DNA of 64,000 nt from Seriola aureovittata (Eukaryota; Chordata; Actinopteri; Carangiformes; Carangidae): positions 2,139,583 to 2,203,582 of the forward strand of contig NC_079387.1 in assembly GCF_021018895.1 (NCBI RefSeq), given 5' to 3'. Positions 11,480 through 22,330 of this stretch are shown here, piece by piece. Every line of letters begins with the position of its first letter. Position 1 is the first letter of the stretch. Under the pieces are notes generated by a model, which saw only the letters and a program-made list of their open reading frames with translations, was not told the origin of the DNA and made no database searches. The position numbers and the translations under genes were made by a program.

Positions 11480-12110
11480 TAGGGCTGCAAGTAATGAGAA
11501 AATAGCGATGCTCAAGTTCAAGGTGACGTCTTCGAGTTGCTTATTTTGTCCGAAACCCAAAGACAATGGTTTAAAATAGAAGAAAAGCAAAGGTTTGGGA
11601 GCTTTGCTGGGTAACTGTCTCAGACCTGCACTAATCCATACATTTAACAATGAATCAAGTGAGTGTGAAAGGCATCAGTCAAAGTGATAAACCCGTAGAA
11701 TTATCACCCAGGATCTTTTAGCATCTTTAAGCTCATTCTCTTGGTTTCACAGCACCAAACTGTGGGCCAACAAAGCTAGTGACCAGCTGGTGAACATAGT
11801 GGAGCATTTAGCAGCTAAGGAAGCAAACATTCCCCTCAGTAGGTGGAGGCCAAAACAGAGCTAAAAGGACAGTGAGTATCGGACTTTCATAGGTCAGATG
11901 GACACAAACTAAACTGTAATGTGTTTGCTGGATCTGAAAAAGCAGCTGTTTGACTTACTGTCACTGTATAAAGTTGCTACTGTGCAGCTTCTCCTGCAGC
12001 TCTCATGTGGCAAAAAAGCTGCGATTTCTTACAAGAATTTAATCCATTATCCAAGTTTGTTGATTAACTTTCTGTCAATCAACTAATTGATTGACAGACT
12101 ACTTGTTTTT
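11480..12110 (+). mobile_element. Mosaic of decayed teleost dispersed repeats
   Basis: The left part starts 'tagggctgcaa' and contains 'gtgacgtcttcga' and 'ttgtccgaaaccc'. It resembles a common teleost non-autonomous element that opens with 'gggctgcaac' and ends in AATCGATTAATCGACT-like sequence. The middle (about 11767-11890) matches another family I know from percomorph genomes, recognisable by 'gtgaacatagtggagcat' and 'tttagcagctaaggaagc'. The right end (about 12040-12100) looks like the decayed ATCGATTAAT-rich terminus. No transposase frame is present. Family identity is from memory and has not been checked against a repeat library. Confidence 0.55.
12072..12097. repeat. Perfect inverted repeat of two PBX-PREP/MEIS-type decamers
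   Basis: Eleven-base arms (CTGTCAATCAA and its exact complement) flank a 4-base spacer CTAA. Each arm contains TGATTGACAG, the consensus decamer for PBX-PREP1/MEIS heterodimers. It sits in what looks like the eroded end of a teleost repeat. Confidence 0.9.
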
Positions 12111-12262
12111 TGACAATAACATCAATATACGTTTAAGTCTGACCAGCAGGGCAAGAGAGGTATGAAGTAAATTTCACACTATTTTTCTTTCAAAATCCCA
12201 TAAAGTTTTGATGCACAGACAACAACAATGATTTGCAAATATTTGACCCAAGTCTGAGCCCC

Positions 12263-12307
12263 GCACACACACATACACACCTACACACACACAGACACAC
12301 ACTCACA

Positions 12308-12345
<38 letters not shown>

Positions 12346-12357
12346 CACACATACACA
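12263..12357 (+). repeat. Compound CA microsatellite
   Basis: Imperfect CA-rich array with interruptions (cata, ccta, gaca, ctca) and a perfect core at 12309-12343. Histidine/threonine- and valine/cysteine-rich open frames on the two strands come from this array. Confidence 0.95.
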
Positions 12358-12479
12358 TTGTGTTTCAGGCTCCACTTCATCTCGGTGCAGCCTCCCGGGT
12401 CCCCGGCCTCTTCTGAAACTGATTTTTGTCTCCTATTTTGTTAACCTCGCTCGCAATTAACCCCACGCTGTGAGCCAGC

Positions 12480-12694
12480 CACACATGGGCCAATAGAGGC
12501 AGCCTACAGTATGTGAGTGCCCGGCGCGGTGTGAATCACTGCATTGTGTCATCTGTCCTGTAAAGAAAGGAGTGGGGAGAAAGGAGAATGAGACACGGAG
12601 AGGGAGAAAGAGTGCTGTTTTTTGGGGGTCCACTATTCTTAGCAGGGTACCCCCGGGGGCGATGACAGCAGTGTAGGGTGGAGGGTTTGTTTCT

Positions 12695-12695
<1 letters not shown>
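12480..12695. other. Short mixed stretch before the GT/G-rich tract, no gene
   Basis: Purine-rich toward the right side. The 140-170-codon minus-strand open frames here continue through the neighbouring GT and G-rich repeats and are composition artefacts. Confidence 0.5.

Positions 12696-12699
<4 letters not shown>

Positions 12700-12759
<60 letters not shown>
12700..12759 (+). repeat. (TG)30 microsatellite
   Basis: Sixty bases of uninterrupted TG/GT, among the longest simple repeats in the window. Alternating purine-pyrimidine tracts of this length can adopt Z-DNA under supercoiling. Confidence 0.95.
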
Positions 12760-12760
<1 letters not shown>

Positions 12761-12763
<3 letters not shown>

Positions 12764-12866
12764 AGGGCAGGGGGAGGAGGGGAGGGTGGGTGGGTGGGGG
12801 GCATCCTGACAGGTTCTTTTGTAAGGGGGGGGTTTGGGTCAGAGTAGAGGGGGGTGGGGGTGGGGA
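12761..12866 (+). other. G-rich tract with G-quadruplex motifs
   Basis: Starts two bases after the TG array. Bases 12779-12801 hold five G runs separated by single bases (runs of 4, 3, 3, 3 and 6), a textbook short-loop G4 motif. Further G runs of 4-8 follow up to about 12866. Quadruplex formation is predicted from the pattern and not shown. Confidence 0.7.
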
Positions 12867-13106
12867 GCGCGTAGGTGAGGGCCGGTTTTGTGGTGCCATC
12901 AGGAGCGTCTGAGATGGCGTGAGTCGCCACCGACGGGGGGTCATTGTACCCACTCCATTCTGTCTCCACACTCTGCTACTGCTCAATGGGCGGATTAAAG
13001 AATACGCCTGAGTCTTAATCTTTGAACTGCACAGATGCACAAACACATACACACACACGCACACACACAGCCGAATTGAGTGTGTCAGGGTCGGGTCCCA
13101 CGCAGC

Positions 13107-13108
<2 letters not shown>

Positions 13109-13162
<54 letters not shown>
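13109..13162 (+). repeat. (GT)27 microsatellite
   Basis: Perfect GT array, about 350 bp downstream of the longer one at 12,700. Confidence 0.95.
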
Positions 13163-13164
<2 letters not shown>

Positions 13165-13429
13165 CGCTAAACGTTCACATGAGCGGTTGCACTAGAATCT
13201 ATAGGTCTCATTTGCATTGCTGAATGCGTTGTAATGATGTTACTCGCGCTACGACACATACTGTAAGGCTTCTTTTTATAGATGCCTCCGTGGTTTTTTT
13301 TTGTGGTTTTTTTTTCTCCCTCATAATGAGAGAAAAAGGTCAGTGTCTGGCGGTGGGGCGGAGGGAAAAAGGGAGAGGGTATTAAGCCAGGATCCTTGGT
13401 TTCTTTACAGTTCTCCAAGTTCACCAACT

Positions 13430-13720
13430 CCAGCAAATGAGCATGTACAACAAGCCGAGGGGCCTTTTATTGCAAATCTAATTCATTTCTCTAGACAACT
13501 GTGAAATTTGCCATTGACATTAGTCATTACCCTAAGGCTAACGAAAAGATGATCTCAGTTAATAAATGATCCCTAACAAGGAGCCCTCTCTTTCTCTCTC
13601 CCATTGTGTTAATGGCAGGGGCAGCTGTTAACGCCATGCAGTTACAGAACAACACTGCTAACACCGACTCTGGCTCCACTTCCTTCTCAGTCCTTCTGCT
13701 TTCATTTGGCTGCTGGGTAC
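13430..13720. promoter_or_regulatory. Candidate conserved non-coding block
   Basis: Complex sequence with 'ttattgcaaatctaattcat', 'cattagtcattaccctaagg', 'cagttaataaatgatc' and 'gtgttaatggcag'. It stands out from the surrounding simple repeats. A short plus-strand open frame covers part of it but shows no domain. Confidence 0.35.
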
Positions 13721-13747
13721 AACCTCCCTCCCTTTCTTTTCTCCCCA

Positions 13748-13761
13748 CCCCCCCCCCCCCC
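13748..13761 (+). repeat. Poly(C) run, C14
   Basis: Fourteen C after 'ctcccca'. It is also a G-run on the opposite strand. Confidence 0.85.
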
Positions 13762-13799
13762 GCATCACCATCACCCCTGCAGATCCTGCATTATGCAGT

Positions 13800-13940
13800 G
13801 GCATCATTAGAGCCTTGATTTCAAACGCTTCCGGCGCGGTTCCTGGATTGCGGCCGCAGCGCTTCCGGGAGCGCTGGCCGGAGCAAGATTCCAAGACGAG
13901 CCGAGCCGAGCCGAGCGAGCCATTGGGAACAGATGTGAGT
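13800..13940 (+). promoter_or_regulatory. CpG-rich patch with two ETS sites and a splice-donor-like end
   Basis: About 15 CpG occur in roughly 92 bp (13826-13918) inside otherwise CpG-poor sequence. Two ETS cores CTTCCGG (13828-13834 and 13862-13868) and a NotI-type GCGGCCGC lie within it. A pentanucleotide GAGCC repeat (about 13897-13921) follows, and then 'agat|gtgagt' (GT at 13935), a good donor match. A 152-codon open frame starts at 13815, but its 3' half runs through a CA repeat and no domain is seen. It could be a small promoter plus non-coding first exon; this is inference. Confidence 0.3.
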
Positions 13941-14269
13941 GACAGCAGCTCTGAGAAACACACAGAAAGGGAGACCGAGAGAGGGATCGCAGCGATTGGG
14001 GAGGGGGGGGAGAAATGGCTAATCATCTGGAAGCGACCCTCCAGCTGGCCCTGGCCATCGTTGATACGAAACAATGAGGAAGCTGTTCTAAGCACCATGG
14101 GTAAGGGTCAAGGCAGAGGATGGATCACACACACACACACACATCACAACAGAGAATACACAGCCTCCGCCTTTAACAATACATGCAAAAGCGTGAAGCG
14201 GGTCACTTCTAAGAGACAAAGAAGAAGGTCGCCAACTGTAATCAAGCACTTTTGTTCCTGTCAATTTAC

Positions 14270-14730
14270 ATAATTTGAAAATAAAACCTATCTGAACTGT
14301 GCTGGTTTATTTCTAGTCCCTAATAATTGTTTCCTGAAAAGTGAAATCCATTATGAGGGTGCCAAGGCATCAGCGCTCGTCTATCTCTGAAACGACAAGT
14401 CACATTTTCTCATTGCAGGAAAATGGAATTGTTCAAATTGTGTTTGCAAGAGTCGGCCCCCGCATCTAGTGAGGGGAGCACATAATACGATATTCCCGTT
14501 TTTCCCTACTCAGAGTTCCAATTTATTGAAGTAACCGAGCAGAAAATGCACTGACAGCTGTAGCACTTTATTGCGAATTAGTATATACATTCTACTCCCC
14601 GCGAGAAAAGCCAAGCCTCATTGTATTTCTGTAATTGCTGGAGCCTGGGAGAACGAAGGGGCAACGGCGAGTCGAGCAATTACAAGCTAAAGATGACAGG
14701 GTGTACTTTTAGCTTCAGATCCTGTTTGAA
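14270..14730. promoter_or_regulatory. Candidate conserved non-coding block
   Basis: Complex repeat-free sequence with 'ccctaataattgtttcc', 'atttattgaagtaacc', 'gcgaattagtatatac', 'ctgtaattgctgg' and 'gagcaattacaagc' cores. Short reading frames only. Confidence 0.35.
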
Positions 14731-17040
14731 GCTGGGGATGAAAGTTGGGAGGAGGCAGCATCAGCGAGGTCTGGTGGTGGCGTGAGTGGGAGAGAGCAGG
14801 TGTTTATCAAATGAAATGCAAATACTTATTGGTCATCGCTGTTGGTCATCGGCATTGTCATCGTTATTGTCATTGCTGAGCACTTTTAGAAGTTGTGTTT
14901 TAAAAGAACAAAACCCTCTTCACACACTAGCTGCTGTGCAATTAAAGTTTTTTAGTTTTCATTGGCAGCCAATCAGATTGAGACGAAGTATATTTGTTTC
15001 CAGGAAGTCTACACCAACAAGGAGGGCTCACTGATACCAAAACAGGAAGAGAAGGAACAATGTGAGCATCCACTAAAAGCTAATTTGAAGCAAAGCTAAT
15101 ACATTTTGACTTTAACTGCTACCTGCCACCACAGTCATTTTGAGGATGTACTATAATTACAACAGACTAGAGTCCAGAATACTTATATTACATTTGTGCC
15201 TGGAGGCAGGATTTTCCAAAAGCACTTGCTTGTGGCTAATTCTCATAGCGTTTTAGCAGTTTTCACATTGGTTTTGCACATTTAAAAATAAAAACACCTT
15301 CTGCTGCAAGACATTCAATGGCGTCTTGTTGCGGTGAATTTGATTTCTACAGAAAATTTGATTTCTGCCAAGCTTCAAACTTCAAACTGTGACCAAGATG
15401 TATTAGCAAAACTGGAAAAAATAAGGGTGAAAATACCCCACATTTTTTTAATAAAACTTAGATGAAAACAATATTACAACACAGTTTGTCATAGACTTTA
15501 AAAATTACCCCAAAAAGTTGTTTTTTATCTGGTGCCCCTGTTGGAAGGCTTAGCAAACCGTTACAAATGACCTTTACAAATGCGATTCATATGAGGAATT
15601 TCCCCAATGCTTTATGGTTTCATTATGTTTTGGCAACATCTTGGTCGAGGTTCAGGAAAGATCATGATCCTGGTTAGAACCAGTGTTTAATGGCATGCAG
15701 ACAGCAGCCTATGGTGTCAAAGTTATATGACCTTTTGTGTCCAACCATTCATTATTTGCATGGCCACAGGTTGCTTGTCATGAAATTGCACAAAAAGATC
15801 ATTTTAAATGTGGAAGACATCTTCGAAAAATAATTCTTAATTAATCATGTTATTATACTCAAAGAGTGAATTTTGTCTCTGATGTTTTGACACTAATCAG
15901 TTTGGAAACACTCACATCTGTTCGCGCTGTCAAAGGCTCAAAATCAGTCTGTGTTGTCCTGTCTTTTCTCAACTCTAAAGTAACTTATAATTTCTTAAAA
16001 TGTATTAGTATTGGCAGAAAAAGCTACAGATCAAAGTACCTTAGTTTACCTGTGCCACAGTCTGGCTCTGAACTTGGTCAAAGCACCTCATAAAGACGTA
16101 GAAATCCAGTGACCACATGTATACAGTTATACAAGAGGAGGAGTATCTCTTTGATTGTTTCCATCAGTCTGCCTCACAGTTTTTTTCTTTACAAAGAACC
16201 ACAGGAAAGCGGAGGAGAGAGGTCTCTGGCCTGATTTGATCCCACACCTGCAAGTGTGCAGGGGGATTTCTACTGGCTGCAAGCTCCCACAATGCCTCCT
16301 TTCATGATTCCATGTGGCTCCTCCATGCGCTCTCGCAGGCCCGTTGCTCTCTTGCAGCGAGTGAAGAAACACAGCAAAGAACACGGTGTTTTATCACTCT
16401 ACTGTATTTGTCAAGCTGATGTAGTGTTTGGTGTGCAGAGCTGCAGAACTGTGAAGGGCCCGGGGCATCGAGAATAAAGAAGAACTGACAGTATATGAAC
16501 CGGTCAGGCCGTCCTGTGTGCAGGTGAACTGCCCAAGGCCTTTGTGGGCTGCACAGAGAATTGATGTCAAATGAGAGTGACTTCTGAGGTTGGTCAGGTC
16601 CATGAAATATGTATCGAGATGTATTCCAGCTTGAGTCAAACTGTTTTTGAAATTCTTTTCTTCTGTGATTGATGGATTGATTTAGACTCTCAAACTGGAA
16701 CCAATTGAAATGTCCCATGAGGGGAAAACCACACCCAAAAGGCATTCCCTGCGCAAAATCAACCAAATGCACCTCAAACGATAACAATGAAGCTTTTTCA
16801 ATTTACAGTATTGTTTCATCAGATCAGTCAGAGTGTCTTCTATTTGCCACAGCGCTGCAGAGCTAGAACTGCAACTGTATTTCAATTCTGTTGCATATGC
16901 TTTGCTAACAGTGCAGGCAGCCCTGGGGATGCCAACAGAGAGATGGAGAATACTTAGGATGTAAAACGCACAAAGCTGCAATGTAAACACTTGTCTTCCT
17001 TCATATTAGATTTTCCATCATCTTCATTGCTCCTTCTTTT
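14730..17040. other. AT-rich non-coding stretch, no gene seen
   Basis: Unique-looking sequence. A tandem TGATTGAT-GGATTGAT (16666-16681) is the only notable motif. A 161-codon minus-strand open frame at 16302-16787 overlaps two others in different frames and shows no recognisable domain, so I do not call it a gene. Confidence 0.45.
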
Positions 17041-17240
17041 GGCGAGAAGCACATCTCACACTCCGGCATTTCAATTTGCAACGCCGCCCCTCCAAAGTAC
17101 ATGTTCATTTATTGCTGTTATTACTTTGTCATGTTGGATAAATTGATAACATGACATAACTTGTTTGCTGCCTTGTTGCGCTGGCAGTCTGATTATGAGG
17201 TCAAGTGCATTAACAAATGACAAATGCGGGAGATGGGAGA
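17040..17240. promoter_or_regulatory. Candidate conserved non-coding block
   Basis: Includes 'ggcatttcaatttgcaac', 'ttcatttattgctgttatt', 'ggataaattgataac' and 'gtgcattaacaaatgac'. Complex sequence without a frame. Motif inference only. Confidence 0.3.
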
Positions 17241-18000
17241 GTTGCCATCCATTCGTTTCAAGTCAGTCCTTTTCCTCTACTTAAATTAAAACTATTGCTC
17301 TGCCAGGGGTGAGGCAGAGCCTTTTTCAGAACTAATTCATTCTTACAAATGACTGTTAGGGAGAAAGCAAAGTGAGAAAGTAGAGGAAGAAAAAAGAAGT
17401 GGATGCTTAGGAGTTTTATCACCGTAAAGTAGACTGAATGATATGTTTTTCTGTTATTCTTGACACGTGAGAGAGAGGAGGATGTCAGAACATGTGCATC
17501 CAACGGGGCCAGCAGGTCACAAGAATTATTGACATGTTTCAGAGTTCAAATTTGGCTTCCAGATTCTTCCTAATGATGGTCAAATTTGGAAGGAATTGGC
17601 AGTGATTAAGTAGAGGACGAAACGGGAGGAAAAAGCCCTGACAAGGTCACAGAGGGCTCACGATAAAGGTTGCTAAGCTACAGTCTGTGACAGGCAGAGA
17701 GAAATGATGAGTGTGACCCCAGAACACTGCAACATACCTCCAGGTCCTAATTTGCAGTGAGGCTGCTTTCTTTAAAGCAGCGCTGTGCTCTTGCCTTTTT
17801 CTCCCACACTGGTACTTGGCGGATTAACTAAAACTCCAAATTAGCTCTCACACAGCATCCAAAGGGTTCATGAAAAAAAGACCAGAGAACTCGAGATCAG
17901 ATAGAAAAGAACCAACATCTGGGTGAAAATGTGAATCTATGACCCCGAAGACATCTTTGGCATCACTCCCTGTGCACTTTTTTTTTTTTTTTTTAGAAGG
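17240..18000. other. No gene seen; ends in a T17 run
   Basis: Mixed AT-rich sequence with a T17 homopolymer at 17978-17994. Nothing else was recognised. Confidence 0.5.
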
Positions 18001-18600
18001 CCCTGATATATTTTATTTATATTCCATTAACCACTGAGAGGTGCACGGTTTGCAGTGATCCCTTTCATACAATGGTAGTGAGCAGTGTAAAGAATCTGCC
18101 TACAAATGGGGACGCTTAATGAAAAGGGAAAAGCCTCGCTCAGTGGAGCACTTAAATGACTGAACGATGCATAGACAACGCCGACCATACCTCAGGGTGC
18201 AAACATATCTCCTGTCCTCAGGGGGACGACTGCGCTGTCAAAGAATCCCCATTATGTATTATCGCAAAGTCAGACAGCGAAAATCTTCAAAACCAATGTC
18301 TGTGATGGGCTAAGAAAGAGCTGACAAGAGAGTGCTAGCCACCCCTCTCCTTCCCCCATTTGAGTCACTTTGAAAACTTAGCGGATCCACCTTTTAACAA
18401 TCCTATGGGGATGAATCAACCTTGCGCTCCTATCTAAGACGGTACAAGCAGCACACCTAGAATTACAATGGAAGCACATCAAGGGACGGCCAAGCCTGAC
18501 TGACAAGCGCTTCCCCCTTCATAAAAGCACCGGGCTGCCTTCATTTGCATGGCGGGGTTTGGACTGGTGGAGGGAGTTAATCAGGGCTTTCCATGGTGCC
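18000..18600. promoter_or_regulatory. Possible regulatory sequence, weak support
   Basis: Complex sequence with TAAT-type cores ('cattaaccactg', 'gcttaatgaaaag', 'ggagttaatcagggc') and no simple repeats until the C-rich patch at about 18620. Confidence 0.22.
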
Positions 18601-19143
18601 ATAGCAGGGGCTCCCATACGTGCCCACCCCCCCCCAACCCCACCCACTCTTTTCCCCTCCAACCGAAGCACCCTTCCCCAGGAGGGCCACTGGTGAAATC
18701 AGCTTAGTGGCAACGAGCTAAAAGAGGAGTTTGCGCCCACCTTGCCTCACGGGACAGGAAGCAGGGGGGTGGGACACGGCATTGGTCGTTCTGGGGGCTC
18801 ATCTCCATCGGGACTGACCTCCCTTCCACTGCCTCGCACCTCCCATTAAAATAGCTTTAATTACACAGAGATGGCTCCTCCAACATCCCCCCTCCCCTCC
18901 CCTCCCATACTCCTCCAACACCCACTCCCGCCCTCCGCCCTCCCCGCGCCTATCTCTCCCTCTCCACAGGGGAGCACTCCTCGTCTCCTCTCCATTAAGA
19001 TTGAGAGAGTGAGGGGAAAGGAGCCTGCAGAGTCGACCACTTCCACACATGCAGCAGGGAGCAAACACCATTTTCAGCTTCAAATGTCTTTTCGCAGATT
19101 TCACAGGTTTCATTTATTTCTTTTTTTTTTCTTCCCCCCACAG
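18600..19143 (+). repeat. C-rich and polypyrimidine patches ending in an acceptor-like CAG
   Basis: C-rich patches at about 18623-18660 and 18871-18968, then a T-rich tract (about 19115-19143) that ends 'ccccccacag' directly before an ATG whose frame stops after seven codons. The open frames on both strands here are Pro/Ser/Leu- or Gly/Arg-rich composition artefacts. Confidence 0.5.
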
Positions 19144-19599
19144 ATGATACATTTTTTTGATCCGTGAAGCAAATTAAAAAAGACTCATGTGTTTGAGCAT
19201 GCTTGAGTATATGTGGGTGATTTCATTAGAAAAAAAACCCAGCCAAATGTGTTTGGGATTTTGCTTCTTGGTGAAATCTGGAGTTTGTTGTCCTGACGTT
19301 TCAGATCAGATGTCAGAATATGAACGCCGCCCGGGTTTCCAGCTCACTTAAGGACAATAAGAGAGGAGAGATTGTAATGTTCGCACTTTTTCCTCTCTGT
19401 TCCGTTTTCCCACACAGCAGCACAAGACCTCTAATTGTCTTTGTATTGCCAGGAAGAACTAAGATGATAACATCTCCTTTGTTGTCCACTCCCACGACAA
19501 ACCCCCTATTACACAGTGGTGATACCTGAGCACAGGAGAACTTAGGAGACGCTTCTTTTTTTCCCCCCCAAAACAACCAAATGTTATCAGTTAATTCCA

Positions 19600-20660
19600 G
19601 CGAGGGATGTTTGATTTATGTTTCCTTGGATAATAAAGTACAGTATCGCTAACATGTGTAAAGCGTTCCCCAAGCGCCACCTCTGTCTGCTTGATTAATG
19701 CCGATTTAATTAAGCCGTGCGCTAATTAAGCGGTAAATAATGACAAGGTGTGCATTTATGCAAAGATAATAGCAAACCTTGGGTGAAGTGATACCCCGGA
19801 GAAGTTGCCCAATCACATCATTTCTTTGGACAACAATCGACGGAGATTAAACGCATCCAGCGGACATGTCTGACCATTGTTATGCAGGGCATTAAACATG
19901 TATGATAATCATCACAATGTGTATTTGCCCTGAATGGATTTAGAATGATAATTAATAGAGTAATAATCACCGGGCGATCATGAAACCTACAAAGAGGGAA
20001 TTGTTTTGCATTTTGTTTTTCAGCACCGGGTGAAATTTGGTGTTAGAACTGAAATTATCTGTAAGTTTCTACGGCGGGTAAAGAAGCTGTTTTGGCTGCG
20101 ATCCCGCATCATAACTTAAATGATAAATCCGGCGATATTTCAGAAAAGTGAGATGCCGTCCTCCTCAACGCGGGGACGTCCGATAGAGTCATTAATCAAT
20201 CCACACCCCACTGTCTTAAACTCCACAACCTCAGGCCCACAGCGAAAAATACCAATTTCCTCTTGGTAAGCGTCAGCAGCGGAGGCAGCACTCCTCCAGC
20301 GGCGAGTCAGCTCCTCGCCGACATCCGCGCATCACATTTCTGATCATCCGGTCACATGCCTATTTGCTGCAAATATGCTTCGCCGCCCCCCCTCGTGTCA
20401 AAAGTCTCCACGTACGGACTCCTGATATGTGTATAAGAAGAGCGTTATTTACACTGATTAATGGTCCCCGGCTTTGGCAGGGTGTAAGCTGCTCGCGTCC
20501 AGACAGCAGTGACAAATAAATCTATCAATCATAAGAGGGATTTTCTAATCCCCGAGCCATCAGACAGAGTTGCAACCTAAACACTTTGTCACGGAGCGAG
20601 CGGCCCCCATTCGCTGTAAACACACACTTAGTGTATAGTTAACACAGCACTTTGAGCGAC
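19600..20660. promoter_or_regulatory. Strongest candidate conserved non-coding block
   Basis: About 1 kb of complex sequence with almost no open frames. Motifs include two near-direct copies of TAATTAAGC-type homeodomain sites (19706-19714 and 19723-19731), 'gtgcatttatgcaaagataa' (about 19750-19770), repeated 'gataattaatagagtaataa'-like cores near 19,950, 'cattaatcaatcc' (about 20191), a PBX-HOX type ATCAATCA (20524-20531) and a GGGATT/AATCCC inverted repeat with a 4-base spacer (20537-20552). This density fits a cluster of developmental enhancers. Conservation is not directly visible. Confidence 0.45.
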
Positions 20661-21450
20661 GGAGCAGGTTGCTACACGGAGAAGCACAATCATTTTCAGA
20701 GTGGTGTAGTTAACAAAGGAGTTTTATAGCACATTTAAATAAAAAAAATTTAAAAAAGGCCAAAAATGTTAGTATTTGTTCTTGTGTGATTGTTGAAACT
20801 CAACATTGGGGTTAAATTTGAGGTATCTAATTAGTTAAAAAAAAAAAAAAAATAGCAGACAGGTGATGGCAGCTTAGCCTCTGCGGTGTTAATGTGTTTC
20901 CAAAAGTGTTTCCACCCAAATTGGAGTATGAAAATAGCATGGACAACCCCTTATGACTGTGACAAACCTCGTAGCTACACACTTTTGAAAAATCGGTATA
21001 TTATGTAACATTTCCCACTGATAAATACAGCCAAGTAACATCTCTCCTGGTAGGTTTTTTATTTTTTTAAAACACTGACATTATATGAGAATAATGAGTG
21101 TGCACGAGCAAAAAAACCAAACATATTTCATTAATTCTCTTGGCTCCGACAAGATGAATGTCTTCAGCAGCACATTCCAGCAGTATATAACTCTATCTAA
21201 CCCAAAAGAGATGAGTTTGGGTACAACGAACAGCACTAAGTAGAGACATCAATCGGCATCCTGAGTCCTCGTGGGTCCATCAGCTCCAGTGTAACAGCAC
21301 GGCTCTCTATCGCGGAACAAGCCCCTGGTTGCTCTCAACCATCTGTGACTGAAAACAAAGACTGTGATCACATTAAAACGCCATAGAGGGAAGAGAAAAT
21401 GTATCAAACCGCAGCACTTTCCATAATCTGCTCACAGGTCTCTGCCATTA
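20660..21450. other. AT-rich stretch, nothing recognised
   Basis: A-runs near 20740-20755 and 20837-20852. No frame of note and no repeat family seen. Confidence 0.5.
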
Positions 21451-21459
21451 AACAAATAC

Positions 21460-21770
21460 AGGGGCGAATTCAATAAACCTACAACTGCCATTTAATTAAA
21501 CATTTGGCAGACAAAATTCAATTAGGCAATAATAGCTAATTTCCAGAGATGGCTAATATGTTAGACACAGATAGGAAAGTCGGGGTTGATATCCTGTGTC
21601 AATTCCAATTATTTAGAGCTCTCCTTTAAAGCTGCTTTGGCAGATTATGCAACAGCTATTTTCAAAACACTGCGACTGTGAGGCAGCGTGCGTCCCTCAG
21701 GTGGCACAAGGCAATATTATTATTTTTCCCTCCTTCTAAGAATGCAAATTAATAGTTGTCATCTAGTTGT
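21460..21770. promoter_or_regulatory. Candidate conserved non-coding block, homeodomain-rich
   Basis: Contains 'catttaattaaacattt', 'attcaattaggcaataat', 'agctaatttcc', 'ggctaatatg' and 'tccaattatttagag' within 150 bp. No open frame. Typical enhancer-like composition. Confidence 0.4.
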
Positions 21771-21879
21771 GGTGGTTGTGGGGACGGCCGCACCGCCATT
21801 CAGTCCCACGTGGAAGTCAAAGTAAGTAATGCTAAGGGAAACCTAATAAGATTTTGCAGGAGGGGGGAAAAAATGATGA

Positions 21880-22330
21880 TTATCTTTAATCACTAACCTG
21901 CCTCTAGTGGTGCCACCACATTATCCAGCACCTTCATTCCTTATAAAAATATCTATCACACACAATACTGGGGCGATGAAAAGAAGCAGCGGCGACGATG
22001 GGAGCAGAATGCCAATGGCCTCATTACTTGTCATAGCACATTGTAACTGGAAATTGCTTCTTTCAGGTTTTGTTTGCTCAGGCAATTACAATAAACTCTC
22101 GGCTTGACACGTTGTTTGCACAGATGTAGGACATTAATAAACATGAGCTCTAATCTGAATTATTGAACTGCTCGCCATAATTCTGACAATGGATTTGGAA
22201 CCCCTGACGGATGGAGGGGCAGGAGGAGAGGGGACGGCCGGGATCCCCTGGATATTGCCCCGCTGGCCGGCCTTATCACCTGAGAAATCCTCTAATTGAA
22301 TGTAGGAGCGCGGAGAGCAGCTCTGCAGGT
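21880..22330. promoter_or_regulatory. Candidate conserved non-coding block
   Basis: Complex sequence. The part around 22100-22210 carries 'ggacattaataaacatg', 'ctgaattattgaac' and 'gccataattctgacaatgg'. A GC-rich flank follows (to about 22320). Confidence 0.35.

Noticed and set aside
12457..13064. Two 140-170-codon minus-strand frames
   Set aside because: Both run through the TG array and G-rich tract, producing His/Thr and Pro repeats. They are composition artefacts.
13815..14273. 152-codon plus-strand frame as a full gene
   Set aside because: It passes through a CA repeat and has no domain; the CpG-rich 5' part is better explained as promoter or exon-like DNA with a donor at 13,935.
16302..16787. 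161-codon minus-strand frame
   Set aside because: Two other frames overlap it, composition is not coding-like, and no family is recognised.
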